The notes: a model not told the origin generated them from the sequence alone. Positions 51,678 to 60,984 are shown, numbered from the stretch's first letter. The stretch is 64,000 nucleotides of DNA from Epilithonimonas zeae (GCF_023278365.1 NZ_CP075338.1:3658001-3722000), one strand, 5' to 3'. Program-made: numbers and translations.

Positions 51678-52448
51678 ATGAATACAAGAGAAGAAAAAAT
51701 GGAGGCTTTTGGAAGGCTCCTCGATATAATGGATGATTTGCGGGAAAAATGTCCTTGGGATCAGAAACAAACATTTGAAACGTTGCGCCATCTGACTCTA
51801 GAAGAGACCTACGAACTGTCTGATGCGCTTCTGAATGAGGATTTGCAGGAGATCAAAAAGGAGTTGGGCGATGTTTTGTTACATTTGGTTTTTTATGCGA
51901 AAATTGGTTCTGAAAAGGAGAGTTTCGATATCGCTGATGTGATTAATTCTCTAAATGAAAAATTGATTTTCCGTCATCCGCATATTTACGGTGATACAGT
52001 TGCAGACGATGAAGAAACAGTAAAACAAAACTGGGAAAAACTGAAGTTGAAAGAGGGGAATAAGTCAATTTTATCAGGTGTTCCGAAAGGTTTGCCGCCG
52101 ATTATCAAAGCTTATAGAATCCAGGATAAAGTGAAAGGAATCGGTTTTGAATTTGATTCTGCGGAAGATGCCTGGGCAAAAGTCCGGGAAGAATTGCAGG
52201 AGTTTCATCAGGAAACCGAAAAGGATAAAAAAGAATTGGAGTTGGGTGATGTGTTTTTCTCGTTGATCAATTACGCGAGAATCTCCGGACTGAATGCCGA
52301 TACTGCTTTGGAAAAAACGAATTCTAAATTCATTTCGAGATTTCAGAAAATGGAGGAGTTGGCTTTGTCCAGGAACGTTAATCTTGCTGACCTGAATCTA
52401 ATGGAAATAGACCAGCTTTGGGAAGAATCCAAGCTTTCTGAAAAATAA
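51678..52448 (+). CDS. mazG: Nucleoside triphosphate pyrophosphohydrolase MazG
   Basis: A 256-residue MazG with two all-alpha MazG repeats. It hydrolyses NTPs to NMP and pyrophosphate and may act in stringent control. Acidic metal motifs are EETYELSDAL and KELGDVLLHLVFY in the first half, and EELQEFHQE with ELGDVFFSLINYAR in the second. CPWDQKQTFETLRHLTLEE is the family start block. The ATG at 51678 is chosen because the upstream extension is the palindromic repeat. Confidence 0.95.
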   Translation: MNTREEKMEAFGRLLDIMDDLREKCPWDQKQTFETLRHLTLEETYELSDALLNEDLQEIKKELGDVLLHLVFYAKIGSEKESFDIADVINSLNEKLIFRHPHIYGDTVADDEETVKQNWEKLKLKEGNKSILSGVPKGLPPIIKAYRIQDKVKGIGFEFDSAEDAWAKVREELQEFHQETEKDKKELELGDVFFSLINYARISGLNADTALEKTNSKFISRFQKMEELALSRNVNLADLNLMEIDQLWEESKLSEK

Positions 52449-52471
52449 ATATCTTGGATATATTTAATTTG

Positions 52472-52479
52472 TATATTTG
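52472..52479 (+). promoter_or_regulatory. -7 promoter box of the lemA-TPM operon
   Basis: TATATTTG, exact consensus, 30 bp before the lemA ATG. Confidence 0.55.
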
Positions 52480-52509
52480 GTTTAATTAAAAATTTAAACA
52501 CATCAAACT

Positions 52510-53106
52510 ATGAAAGGCAAAGGTTGTATTGTATTAATCGTTATTGTAGCATTAATCGCAATTGTAGGATTTTGGGCAGTTGGAATTAGAAATGGATTTG
52601 TAGGTCAGGAACAGACTGTGAATGCCAAATGGTCAAACGTGGAAACCGTTTATCAGAAAAGAGCGAACTTGATTCCAAATTTGGAAAGAACAGTAAAATC
52701 TTATGCTAAATTTGAATCTGAGACTTTAACAAAAGTAGTAGAAGCAAGGTCAAAAGCAACTTCTGTAAACATAGACCCCACTAATATGACCGAAGCTGAT
52801 ATGGCAAAATTCCAAGCAGCACAAGGCGAATTGAACGGCTCACTGAGCAGATTATTGGCTGTTGTAGAAAGTTATCCAAACTTAAAAGCTGACCAGCAAT
52901 ACATCAACTTCCAAAGAGAGTATACAGCAATTGAAAATAGCATTCGTTCAGAGACTGGGTACTATAACGATGCGGCGAGAGTGTACAACACGAGTATCAA
53001 AACGTTTCCAAATAACGTGATTGCCAGCTTCTCCAACTTCAAAGAAAAACCATATTTCAAAGCTGAAGCTGGTGCAGAAAAAGCACCTCCTGCATTTACA
53101 GAATAA
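52510..53106 (+). CDS. lemA: LemA family protein
   Basis: 198 residues. An N-terminal membrane segment (about 6-24) is followed by a helical LemA domain (GQEQTVNAKWSNVETVYQKR, then ANLIPNLERTVKSYAKFE). LemA proteins are inner-membrane anchored with the helical part outside the cytoplasm; their function is unclear. It starts the operon LemA-TPM-TPM; the stop and the next ATG overlap. The LemA plus TPM pair is widespread. Confidence 0.95.
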   Translation: MKGKGCIVLIVIVALIAIVGFWAVGIRNGFVGQEQTVNAKWSNVETVYQKRANLIPNLERTVKSYAKFESETLTKVVEARSKATSVNIDPTNMTEADMAKFQAAQGELNGSLSRLLAVVESYPNLKADQQYINFQREYTAIENSIRSETGYYNDAARVYNTSIKTFPNNVIASFSNFKEKPYFKAEAGAEKAPPAFTE

Positions 53107-53534
53107 TGACAGATTTTCTTACCAATACAGAGATGGCTTCCCTTGTGGAGGCCATCAAAATAGCTGAAGACCATTCCTCAGGTGAGATTCGTGTGCATAT
53201 CGATTCTACGAGTGAAAGTGATTTTGCTAAGAAAGCTTTCGAGATATTTCGTTCGTTAGAAATGCATCAGACTAAAGAAAGAAATGGTGTTTTGTTTTAT
53301 GTGAATTTTGAACAGCATTATCTCACCATTATTGGTGATGAAGGGATTCATAAAAAAGTGCAGCAATCTTTTTGGGATACCGTTCATGACGAGATGACGT
53401 CTGAATTTGCTAAAGGAAATTATTATAAAGGTCTGAAAGAAGCCATTCTGAAAACCGGACTCGAACTGAAAAAATATTTCCCAATCTCTGGGGAAAATAT
53501 TAATGAATTACCCAATGATATCAGCTTCTCTTAA
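53106..53534 (+). CDS. TPM domain-containing protein, short cytosolic form
   Basis: A 142-residue TPM-fold protein without signal peptide or membrane anchor. Its core runs from AIKIAEDHSSGEIRVHIDST to LTIIGDEGIHKKVQQSFWD. TPM domains in plants and some bacteria act as phosphatases, but most bacterial ones are uncharacterised. It overlaps lemA by one base and the next gene by 32 bases. It may help the exported TPM protein or be a separate enzyme. Confidence 0.92.
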   Translation: MTDFLTNTEMASLVEAIKIAEDHSSGEIRVHIDSTSESDFAKKAFEIFRSLEMHQTKERNGVLFYVNFEQHYLTIIGDEGIHKKVQQSFWDTVHDEMTSEFAKGNYYKGLKEAILKTGLELKKYFPISGENINELPNDISFS

Positions 53535-54309
53535 ACGATATATCTTCGCATTATTCTTAGTTTTTGGGTTATTTTCCAAAGCTCAGTTGGTGCCGGAAAA
53601 ACCTGCCGTTCTTTATCCGGTTTATGATAAAGCCGGATTGTTGACAGAATCTGAAAAAGCATCACTGAATCAAAAATTAATTAAATTCTCCGATTCTACA
53701 TCTACAGAAATCGAGGTCATTATTCTTCCCACTACAAGCGGCGAAGATGTGAATTATCTCGCAACAATGTACGGTGAAAAATGGGGAATCGGACAAAAAG
53801 GTGTTGATAATGGTGTGGTTTTCCTGATTGCAACAGAAGACCGGACAATGTCTATTCAGCAAGGCCGTGCGGTAGAACAATATTTAACGGCTTCGGTTGC
53901 GGGACAGATTCTTGATTATCTTGTGACACCAGCTTTCAAAAACGGGGAGTTTTATAATGGAATTGACCGTGGAACTTCTGCGATTATGGAAGCGGTTCAG
54001 GGGAAATTCAAACCGATTGTCAAAAAACAAGAGCAAGAAGGTGGAATCAGCATTGGAGCTATTATTCTGATCATTATCATCATTATTATTTTGATAAGTA
54101 TAATAAACGGCAATAATGGGGGTAATTATGACGATGATGATTATACACTTTCCAGAAAAGGAAGACGAAGATACAGAGGAGGATTTTTTCCGTTTCCAGG
54201 TAGTTTTGGTGGTGGAGGATTTGGTGGCGGAAGCAGTAGCGGCGGAGGATTTGGAGGCTTCGGTGGAGGCGGCAGTTTCGGCGGAGGCGGTGCTTCTGGC
54301 GGATGGTAG
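53503..54309 (+). CDS. TPM domain membrane protein (YgcG family) with Gly-rich tail
   Basis: 268 residues. A signal peptide (from either ATG 53503 or the second Met at 53515) precedes a TPM domain of about 140 residues (YDKAGLLTESEKASLNQKL, then EVIILPTTSGEDVNYLA). A membrane segment (about 180-200) follows, then a charged turn and a Gly/Ser/Phe-rich tail. It is the third gene of the LemA-TPM-TPM operon and overlaps the second by 32 bp. YgcG and LemA probably work together at the envelope. Confidence 0.92.
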   Translation: MNYPMISASLKRYIFALFLVFGLFSKAQLVPEKPAVLYPVYDKAGLLTESEKASLNQKLIKFSDSTSTEIEVIILPTTSGEDVNYLATMYGEKWGIGQKGVDNGVVFLIATEDRTMSIQQGRAVEQYLTASVAGQILDYLVTPAFKNGEFYNGIDRGTSAIMEAVQGKFKPIVKKQEQEGGISIGAIILIIIIIIILISIINGNNGGNYDDDDYTLSRKGRRRYRGGFFPFPGSFGGGGFGGGSSSGGGFGGFGGGGSFGGGGASGGW

Positions 54310-54329
54310 ATTAACAAACGAATATAATA

Positions 54330-54361
54330 AAACCCAGATTTTTGTCTGGGTTTCTTTTTTT
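54330..54361 (+). terminator. Terminator of the lemA operon
   Basis: AAACCCAGA (54330-54338) pairs with TCTGGGTTT (54345-54353), followed by a T-rich tract. Confidence 0.9.
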
Positions 54362-54560
54362 TAGTATTTACTACTTCATTATCAAAATTTTCATCAAGAT
54401 TTTTATGATGTAATGAATTGGTTTTCGATTAGTTTATTCTGACTAAAGTTCAAATGTCCTCAAATTACTTCTTACAAACAAAACAATTTTCAATTTCGTA
54501 ACAGTACAATTCTTGATATAAAGCCAAAAAATCACTATATTTACGAAAATCGAGATTTCT

Positions 54561-55085
54561 TTGAAAAAAACATTGGTTCTATTTGCACATCCTTACTTCG
54601 AACATTCTACCACAAATGTTAGGTTGTTAGAATGTTATGATGATTTGGACAATGTCACGTTTCGGGATTTGTATGAGGATTATCCCGATTTTCATATTCA
54701 GCCTTTTCGAGAACGAAAGAGAATTGTAGAATATGAGCGCATTATTTTCCATTTTCCAATCATTTGGTTTGGACTTCCGCCCTTGCTAAAGTTGTGGATA
54801 GATGAGGTTTTTGATATGCGTTGGGTTTCGGAAAACGGAATCAATATCTTGTCAGGAAAAGATGCACTGATTATCACAAGCGTTGGCGGACGAGAAGCTA
54901 ATTATACTAAAGAAGGCAAATACGAAACGGAAGTAGAAGAATTACTTTCAGGTCTGAAAGTTTCCTTGAAAGTGAACAATATCGACCTCAAAAAAATACA
55001 CATTATTTATAACGCAGATAATCTGAATCACGAGCAATTGGATGTTCTTTCTGATGAATTATCTCAAACCCTCAAAATAAAATAG
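54561..55085 (+). CDS. NAD(P)H-dependent oxidoreductase, KefF-like
   Basis: A 174-residue flavodoxin-fold quinone reductase of the KefF/MdaB type. FMN-binding segments are LVLFAHPYFEHSTTN and FHFPIIWFGLPPLLKLWIDE, the latter being the family signature. The start codon is TTG (54561); no ATG fits upstream. Its stop TAG is directly followed by the ATG of the KefC-like gene. In E. coli KefF is the cytoplasmic activator of KefC, and the same pairing is likely here. Confidence 0.92.
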   Translation: MKKTLVLFAHPYFEHSTTNVRLLECYDDLDNVTFRDLYEDYPDFHIQPFRERKRIVEYERIIFHFPIIWFGLPPLLKLWIDEVFDMRWVSENGINILSGKDALIITSVGGREANYTKEGKYETEVEELLSGLKVSLKVNNIDLKKIHIIYNADNLNHEQLDVLSDELSQTLKIK

Positions 55086-56939
55086 ATGCAAGGTTCCATT
55101 GCGATGACAATTCTGATTTTTCTTGGTGCGGCCATTATTATGGTTCCGTTAGGAAAGAAACTTGGATTGAGTTCCGTCATTGGATATATTCTTGGCGGGA
55201 TTTTGATTGGCCCGTTTTGTTTACAATTGACAGGTCGAGATGCGGAAGATATTATGCACGCATCGGAATTAGGCGTGATTATGCTGTTGTTCTTAGTCGG
55301 TTTGGAGCTGGAGCCTCAAAAACTTTGGCAAATCAGAAAACGGATTCTCGGACTTGGTTTGAGTCAAATGTTACTGAGTATTGTAGGGATTTTTATGGTA
55401 TTTTACATTGCAGGATTTGGATTGAAAACATCATTTATTATTTCACTCTGTTTTGCAATGTCGTCCACAGCAATTGTGTTGCAGACTTTGAAAGAAAAAA
55501 ACCTTTTCCGAACCGTCAGTGGGGAATCTTCTTTTTCCATTTTATTATTTCAGGATATTGCCGTCATTCCGATTTTGGCACTATTACCATTTTTATCAAA
55601 GTCCAAAAGAGCATTAGAACAGGCTGACCACGAAAAAATATTACTACAATATTTACCAGAATGGTTGCAACCTTTTACCGTGATTTTCGCCGTTTTAGCT
55701 TTGATATTATTAGGGCGATATATTTTCACGCCGTTTCTAAGATTTGTATCAAGGTCAGGATTGAATGAGTTATTGACCGCAGCTTCATTATTCTTAGTAA
55801 TAGGTGTTTCTGAGTTGATGATTTCGGTTGATTTAAGTCCTGCGCTTGGTGCATTTATCGCTGGTGTAATGTTAGCTAACAGTGAATTCCGACACGAATT
55901 GGAAAGTGCCATCGACCCATTCAAAGGATTGTTACTGGCTGTGTTTTTCGTAAGTGTTGGCGCAACGATAAACTTTGATATTATTGTTTCCAAGCCTTTC
56001 TTTATATTTTCTGCTGCGTTTATCGTTTTGGCAGTTAAAGCGGTCGTTCTTTTTGGAATCGGGAAATATTACAAGATGAATAATGAGCAGAGTTTTTTCC
56101 TGGCTTTTGCATTGTCTCAGGTTGGAGAATTTGCATTCGTTTTGGTCAATTTTGCCGCGAGTTTATATTTGATTGATTATCAGGCTAACTCAGAATTAAT
56201 GGCGATTGTTGCAATTACGATGTGTATTTCGCCATTACTTTTGATATTCAAAGAAAAAGTTCTCGATAAGAGATTCATCAAACAAAAAAATGAAGAAAAT
56301 ATAGAACTTGGAATTATCAAACAACGTAAAGTTATCATTGTTGGATTCGGATTTTTCGGAAGTACAGTTGGTCGACTTTTGAAAGCCAACGGAATTCGCT
56401 CTACGGTTTTGGACAATGACCCGGATAGGGTGGCGCTATTAAGATCAAATGGCTTTAATGTTTATTACGGCGATGCTACAAAACCAGCTTTGTTGCGTTC
56501 GGCAGGAATCGAGGAAGCTGAGCTTCTTGTGCTTTGTCTGGATGACCCGGAGAAGAATAAATTTCTGGTAGATTATGTCAAAGAAAATTATCCTGATGTC
56601 AAAATTTTTGTAAGAGCTAAAAACCGTTTGGACGCTTATGATTTCCTCAATAAAAATGTCAATCATATCTATCGTGAAACTTTGGGAACAGCGGTTGATA
56701 TGGCAGTCGATATCCTCCAGGAAAATGGGATGCGAAAATATACCGCCAGAAGAATGGGCAAACGTTTTATGTTAATTGACAAAGCTATGACCAAACGTTT
56801 GGCAAAAGAAAAAGACAAGGATATGATTACCTTCACCCTTCGCGAATCCCTTGAACGTGAAGCCGAATTGCTGGCTCTGGATAGTATTTCTTTTGAAGAA
56901 AATCATTGGAGCGGTGATGAAGATGATGACGATAAATAA
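55086..56939 (+). CDS. CPA2 cation:proton antiporter, KefB/KefC-like
   Basis: 617 residues. About twelve membrane segments (VIGYILGGILIGPFCL; VDLSPALGAFIAGVMLANSE, with the paired acidic and Asn sites) form the transporter. A C-terminal RCK/TrkA-N domain (VIIVGFGFFGSTVGRLL, then DNDPDRVALLRSNGF) follows. KefC expels potassium, cooling the cytoplasmic pH during electrophile stress; in E. coli it is gated by glutathione and its adducts. Here a bacillithiol-type or other thiol would have to substitute, which is inference. The C-terminal tail is acidic. Confidence 0.93.
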   Translation: MQGSIAMTILIFLGAAIIMVPLGKKLGLSSVIGYILGGILIGPFCLQLTGRDAEDIMHASELGVIMLLFLVGLELEPQKLWQIRKRILGLGLSQMLLSIVGIFMVFYIAGFGLKTSFIISLCFAMSSTAIVLQTLKEKNLFRTVSGESSFSILLFQDIAVIPILALLPFLSKSKRALEQADHEKILLQYLPEWLQPFTVIFAVLALILLGRYIFTPFLRFVSRSGLNELLTAASLFLVIGVSELMISVDLSPALGAFIAGVMLANSEFRHELESAIDPFKGLLLAVFFVSVGATINFDIIVSKPFFIFSAAFIVLAVKAVVLFGIGKYYKMNNEQSFFLAFALSQVGEFAFVLVNFAASLYLIDYQANSELMAIVAITMCISPLLLIFKEKVLDKRFIKQKNEENIELGIIKQRKVIIVGFGFFGSTVGRLLKANGIRSTVLDNDPDRVALLRSNGFNVYYGDATKPALLRSAGIEEAELLVLCLDDPEKNKFLVDYVKENYPDVKIFVRAKNRLDAYDFLNKNVNHIYRETLGTAVDMAVDILQENGMRKYTARRMGKRFMLIDKAMTKRLAKEKDKDMITFTLRESLEREAELLALDSISFEENHWSGDEDDDDK

Positions 56940-56961
56940 GTCCTCTTATTAAATTTATTAT

Positions 56962-56969
56962 TAAATTTG
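56962..56969 (+). promoter_or_regulatory. -7 promoter box of the dioxygenase gene
   Basis: TAAATTTG, exact consensus, 15 bp before the ATG at 56985; its TTG is not a start codon. Confidence 0.5.
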
Positions 56970-56984
56970 ATAAAAAAAGAACCA

Positions 56985-57920
56985 ATGATTTCACTCATCA
57001 AAAACAGCAAATTAAGTTACGCTTTTTTTAATGTTTTCAATAAAAAAAAATTAGAACATAATATTCCGCTTTACAAGAAATATAAAATCAATAAAGCCTA
57101 TTTTGCACCCATTTCCAGCAAAGATTTTAAAGGTATTGAAGATCAGTTCATTCGTAAAGAAAATCCGCAGGCTATACCAGAAACCACTTTTTATAAAAAT
57201 CAAACCCCGGAAAATCAGCAAAGTCTGATTCATTTTTTTGATAAAGGTTATAGTGTTATCAGAAATTTTATTACAAAAGAACAGGCGGATCAAGTTAATG
57301 CAGAGATTCAGTCTTTGTTAGATAACAAGCAAATTGAGTTCAAATATGGTAACAAACTGATGTTCGCATTACATAAATCAAAGATTATTAAGGATATCGG
57401 TTTGGAAAAATCGTTATTAGAGTTGTTGGATGTATTGTTGGACGGAAAAACAAAGTTGTTCCAGAGTATCAATTTCATTAACGGCAGTCAGCAGAAAACA
57501 CATTCCGACAGCATTCATATGACCACTTTCCCTTTAGGTGGACTGATTGGTGTTTGGGTGGCTTTAGAAGATGTGAGTGCAGATCAGGGTGCGCTTCATT
57601 ATTATCCTGGTAGTCACAAGCTACCTTATTACATGAATTCTGATTATGATAATGAAGGAAACTTTTTTATGCTTGGAAAAAAAGGCTACAAAGGTTATGA
57701 AGTAATGCTGGAAGAAAAAGTTAAAGAACTCAATTTACAAAAAGAAGTTTTTGATTGTAAAAAAGGGGATATGCTGATTTGGCACGCTAATATTCTGCAC
57801 GGCGGAGAACCACATACCAATAAAGATAAAACAAGAAAAAGTATGGTTTTTCATTTTTTTGATGAAAACTCGGTGTGCTACCACGAGATTACACAAAGAC
57901 CTGCACTTTTCGAAAATTAA
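56985..57920 (+). CDS. Phytanoyl-CoA dioxygenase family protein
   Basis: A 311-residue Fe(II)/2-oxoglutarate oxygenase. The iron facial triad is in THSDSIHMTTFPLGG (HxD) and NILHGGEPH (distal His); an Arg in KTRKSMVFHFF should bind 2-oxoglutarate. The N-terminal ~75 residues are a helical extension (SLIKNSKLSYAFFNVFNKKK). Such enzymes hydroxylate diverse small molecules or lipids; the substrate is unknown. The ATG at 56985 is used; the upstream in-frame TTG is part of the promoter box. Confidence 0.87.
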   Translation: MISLIKNSKLSYAFFNVFNKKKLEHNIPLYKKYKINKAYFAPISSKDFKGIEDQFIRKENPQAIPETTFYKNQTPENQQSLIHFFDKGYSVIRNFITKEQADQVNAEIQSLLDNKQIEFKYGNKLMFALHKSKIIKDIGLEKSLLELLDVLLDGKTKLFQSINFINGSQQKTHSDSIHMTTFPLGGLIGVWVALEDVSADQGALHYYPGSHKLPYYMNSDYDNEGNFFMLGKKGYKGYEVMLEEKVKELNLQKEVFDCKKGDMLIWHANILHGGEPHTNKDKTRKSMVFHFFDENSVCYHEITQRPALFEN

Positions 57921-57924
57921 TTAT

Positions 57925-60063
57925 ATGAAGAAAATAAGAACGACTTTATTAATCACTTTTTTAGCACTCAATGCGGGAAATATGACGATAAATGCTCAGC
58001 AGAAAAAAGCTTCTGCAACCACACAAAAATCTATGAACAACAATCCTTTTCTTAAAAAAAGTCCGTTGCAGTACCAAGCTCCGGAATTCGATAAAATAAA
58101 AGATGAACACTTCAAGCCAGCTTTCGAACAGGGTTTGAAAGAGCAATTGGCAAACATCGATAAAATCGTTAATAACAAAGCGGTTCCAACTTTTGAGAAT
58201 ACGGTTCTGGCTTTGGAAAACAGTGGCGAAACGCTTGGCCGGGCGACAATTCTTTTTTATAATTTGACAAGTTCCAACACCAATGACCAGCTTCAAAAAT
58301 TAGAAGAGGAATATGCGCCGATTTTCGCTTCCCATTCGGATAAAATTAATTTGAATGAGAAACTTTACAAAAGATTAAAAGCCGTTAAAACGGATAAACT
58401 GGATGCAGAAAGCAAAAGGTTGACAGAGTTTTATTTGACTAATTTCGAAATTGCAGGCGCAAATCTTTCTGCTGAAAATAAAGAAAAGCTAAAGGAAATC
58501 AATCAACAATTGGCAACTTTAGCCACTCAATTCAGTAACAAATTGTTGGAAGCTAGAAAAAAAGGAGCTGTTTTGATTTCTGATGTCAAAGAATTAGACG
58601 GACTTTCTGCTGACGAAATCGCGGCTGCGGCAACCGATGCGGAACAAGCCGGACAAAAAGGAAAATACCTTCTGGCTTTACAAAATACAACGCAACAACC
58701 ACTTTTGCAGAATCTGAAAAACAGAGCTACAAGAGAAAAACTCTTCAAAGCATCCTGGACAAGAGCTGAAAAAGGCGACGAAAATGATACAAGAGAAACG
58801 GTTGAGAAATTAGCAAAGTTAAGATTACAGAAAGCTCAACTTTTCGGGAAGAAGAACTTCGCTGAATGGAGTTTGCAAGACCAAATGGCAAAAACGCCGG
58901 AAGCGGCAATGGGATTGTTGACACAATTGGCAAAACCTGCTGTGGAAACGGCTAATCGTGAAGCTAAAGAAATTCAGGAAGTGATTGATGCGCAGAAAGG
59001 CGGTTTCAAAGTTGAACCTTGGGACTGGAATTTCTATTCTGAGCAAGTTAGAAAAGCCAAATATGACCTTGATGAAAACGAGATCAAACCTTACTTCGAA
59101 GTAACAACGGTTTTGGAAAAAGGTGTTTTCTATGCAGCTGAACAATTCTACGGCATCACTTTCAAAGAAAGAAAAGACCTTCCGGTTTATCATCCGGATG
59201 TGGTGGCTTACGAAGTTTTCGACAGAGACGGGAAATCTTTGGCGCTTTATTATTTGGATTTCTATACAAGAAGCAACAAAAGTGGTGGCGCTTGGATGAA
59301 CAATTTCGTTCCTCAATCTCATCTTTTAGGTCAGAAACCAGTGATTGTAAATGTTTTCAATTATCAAAAACCAGCGCCGGGAAAGCCTTCTTTGATTTCT
59401 TATGACGATGTAGAAACTATGTTCCACGAGTTTGGTCATACGTTGCATGGTTTATTTGCGGACCAAAAATATGCATCCATTTCTGGAGCGAATACGCCAA
59501 GAGATTTCGTGGAATTCCCATCTCAAATCAATGAGCATTTTGCTTTGGAGCCGGAGATTTTGAAAAATTATGCTTTGCATTATCAGACCAAACAGCCGAT
59601 GCCACAGACTTTGATTGATAAGATTAAAAAAGCATCTAACTTCAATCAGGGTTATGCAACGACTGAGTTAGTGGCTGCTGCGACATTGGATATGAATTGG
59701 CACACTGTGACTTCCGACAGCCAGTTGATTCCGGTTTTGGATTTTGAAAAACAAGCGTTGTCTAAATATGGATTATTAGTTCCACAAGTTCCGCCAAGAT
59801 ACCATACGCCTTACTTTGCACACATTTGGGGCGGCGGATATTCAGCAGGTTATTACGCTTACCTTTGGTCAGAGACTTTGGATTCTGATGCTTGGGAATG
59901 GATAAAAGCCAATGGCAGAATCAAGAGAGAGAACGGTGACAGATTCAGAAAATATATTCTTTCCGTCGGCAACAGTGTAGATTTGAACAAAGCTTTTGAA
60001 GAATTTACAGGTCATAAAGCGGATATCAAACCTTTGTTGAGAAGTAGAGGTTTTATCAAATAA
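57925..60063 (+). CDS. M3 family metallopeptidase (peptidyl-dipeptidase Dcp/oligopeptidase A type), secreted
   Basis: 712 residues. A signal peptide (about 1-23, ending INAQ) points to export. The helical M3 fold follows, with the zinc motif HEFGH (in ETMFHEFGHTLHGLFADQ) and a downstream Glu in the family-typical position. The C-terminal HTPYFAHIWGGGYSAGYYAYLW block is the Dcp/OpdA substrate-binding signature. It cleaves oligopeptides, probably dipeptides from C-termini, in the periplasm. The ATG at 57925 lies 5 bp after the dioxygenase stop. Confidence 0.95.
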   Translation: MKKIRTTLLITFLALNAGNMTINAQQKKASATTQKSMNNNPFLKKSPLQYQAPEFDKIKDEHFKPAFEQGLKEQLANIDKIVNNKAVPTFENTVLALENSGETLGRATILFYNLTSSNTNDQLQKLEEEYAPIFASHSDKINLNEKLYKRLKAVKTDKLDAESKRLTEFYLTNFEIAGANLSAENKEKLKEINQQLATLATQFSNKLLEARKKGAVLISDVKELDGLSADEIAAAATDAEQAGQKGKYLLALQNTTQQPLLQNLKNRATREKLFKASWTRAEKGDENDTRETVEKLAKLRLQKAQLFGKKNFAEWSLQDQMAKTPEAAMGLLTQLAKPAVETANREAKEIQEVIDAQKGGFKVEPWDWNFYSEQVRKAKYDLDENEIKPYFEVTTVLEKGVFYAAEQFYGITFKERKDLPVYHPDVVAYEVFDRDGKSLALYYLDFYTRSNKSGGAWMNNFVPQSHLLGQKPVIVNVFNYQKPAPGKPSLISYDDVETMFHEFGHTLHGLFADQKYASISGANTPRDFVEFPSQINEHFALEPEILKNYALHYQTKQPMPQTLIDKIKKASNFNQGYATTELVAAATLDMNWHTVTSDSQLIPVLDFEKQALSKYGLLVPQVPPRYHTPYFAHIWGGGYSAGYYAYLWSETLDSDAWEWIKANGRIKRENGDRFRKYILSVGNSVDLNKAFEEFTGHKADIKPLLRSRGFIK

Positions 60064-60082
60064 AGATTCTACAATCAGATAT

Positions 60083-60112
60083 AAAACGTTTCCAATTCGG
60101 AAGCGTTTTTTT
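60083..60112 (+). terminator. Terminator after the M3 peptidase gene
   Basis: AAAACGTTTCC pairs with GGAAGCGTTTT (one G-T pair) around AATTC, then a T-run. Confidence 0.85.
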
Positions 60113-60217
60113 GTGATGGTTTGGGCGGACAATTCGCGCTGTCCAGGGGTTCCGTCTAGCAAGATTTTTGCAAAAATCTTGCTAGACCGCTCGCTGCGCT
60201 CGCGCCCTTACCATCAC
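60113..60217. repeat. MITE/REP-like palindromic element with 15-bp terminal inverted repeats
   Basis: The left end GTGATGGTTTGGGCG (60113-60127) and the right end CGCCCTTACCATCAC (60203-60217) are inverse with two mismatches. A perfect 34-bp palindrome (17-bp arms beginning GTCTAGCAAG) fills 60154-60187, and GGACA/TGTCC forms a further small hairpin at 60127-60144. It carries no coding capacity. It is much more GC-rich than its surroundings, which suggests a mobile or transferred origin. Confidence 0.7.
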
Positions 60218-60300
60218 GGCCGCAAAGACGTATCCGAAATCAACATTCCAACATCAATTGAAGATTTTTTTAATTAACTTCGTTTCAAATTCATCATTTT

Positions 60301-60984
60301 GTGAGAAAACTATTACTTCCTTTTTGCCTTTTAATATTAATTTTTATCATTAGTTGTAATCCCAAAGAACAAAATCAAACTAATGAAATCGAAACTAAAG
60401 ACATTGATAAGAAAGATTCTATAATTGCAGTTGAAGTCGATTCAGCGCAGATTCCAAAATCAATTCTTTATAATGGAAATTTGAAAAAAGCAGTTCAATG
60501 GAAAGATGAAGTTGGAGAGAATCTGGTGATTCTTTCAGAGTCAGGTTATCACAGGAACGAAAAATTCAAACACGAATTTGATGACAGCGCAGACTTCGAA
60601 TTGTTTGCTTACCATTTCAGTTTAGATAAAAATAATTTGCAGATTTGGAAAATGTACGATTTTGTGGCCGATTGTCCAGTTGATATCGAAGCCGAATTTT
60701 ATCCTCAATTTCCAATCATTACAGATTTAGACAAAAACGGAATCGCTGAGGTTTGGATAATGTACAAAGTCGGTTGTCACGGCGATGTAAGTCCTGTCAA
60801 TCTAAAATTAATAATGTACGAAGGCAACAAAAAATATGCAATGCGAGGTGAAAACAAAATTCAGTTTGGCGCTAATGAATACATAGGTGGAGAATATAAA
60901 TTGGACAAAGCTTTCGACTCTGCACCTAGTGTTTTCAAAGATTACGCCATCCAATTGTGGAAAGAAAATGTTTACAAAAACTGA
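60301..60984 (+). CDS. Hypothetical lipoprotein
   Basis: 227 residues from a GTG start; no ATG fits. The lipobox is FIISC (C19). A linker rich in Glu/Lys/Asp precedes a ~160-residue domain with QWKDEVGENLVILSESGYHR and TDLDKNGIAEVWIMYKVGCHG. This pattern resembles lipoproteins that some databases link to surface polysaccharide synthesis in Riemerella (M949_RS01915-type); I recall that only loosely, and no enzyme motif confirms it. Ends in a terminator. Confidence 0.75.
   Translation: MRKLLLPFCLLILIFIISCNPKEQNQTNEIETKDIDKKDSIIAVEVDSAQIPKSILYNGNLKKAVQWKDEVGENLVILSESGYHRNEKFKHEFDDSADFELFAYHFSLDKNNLQIWKMYDFVADCPVDIEAEFYPQFPIITDLDKNGIAEVWIMYKVGCHGDVSPVNLKLIMYEGNKKYAMRGENKIQFGANEYIGGEYKLDKAFDSAPSVFKDYAIQLWKENVYKN

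Noticed and set aside
56967-56984. TTG start of the dioxygenase gene
   Set aside because: The TTG is part of the TAAATTTG box; the ATG at 56985 is preferred.
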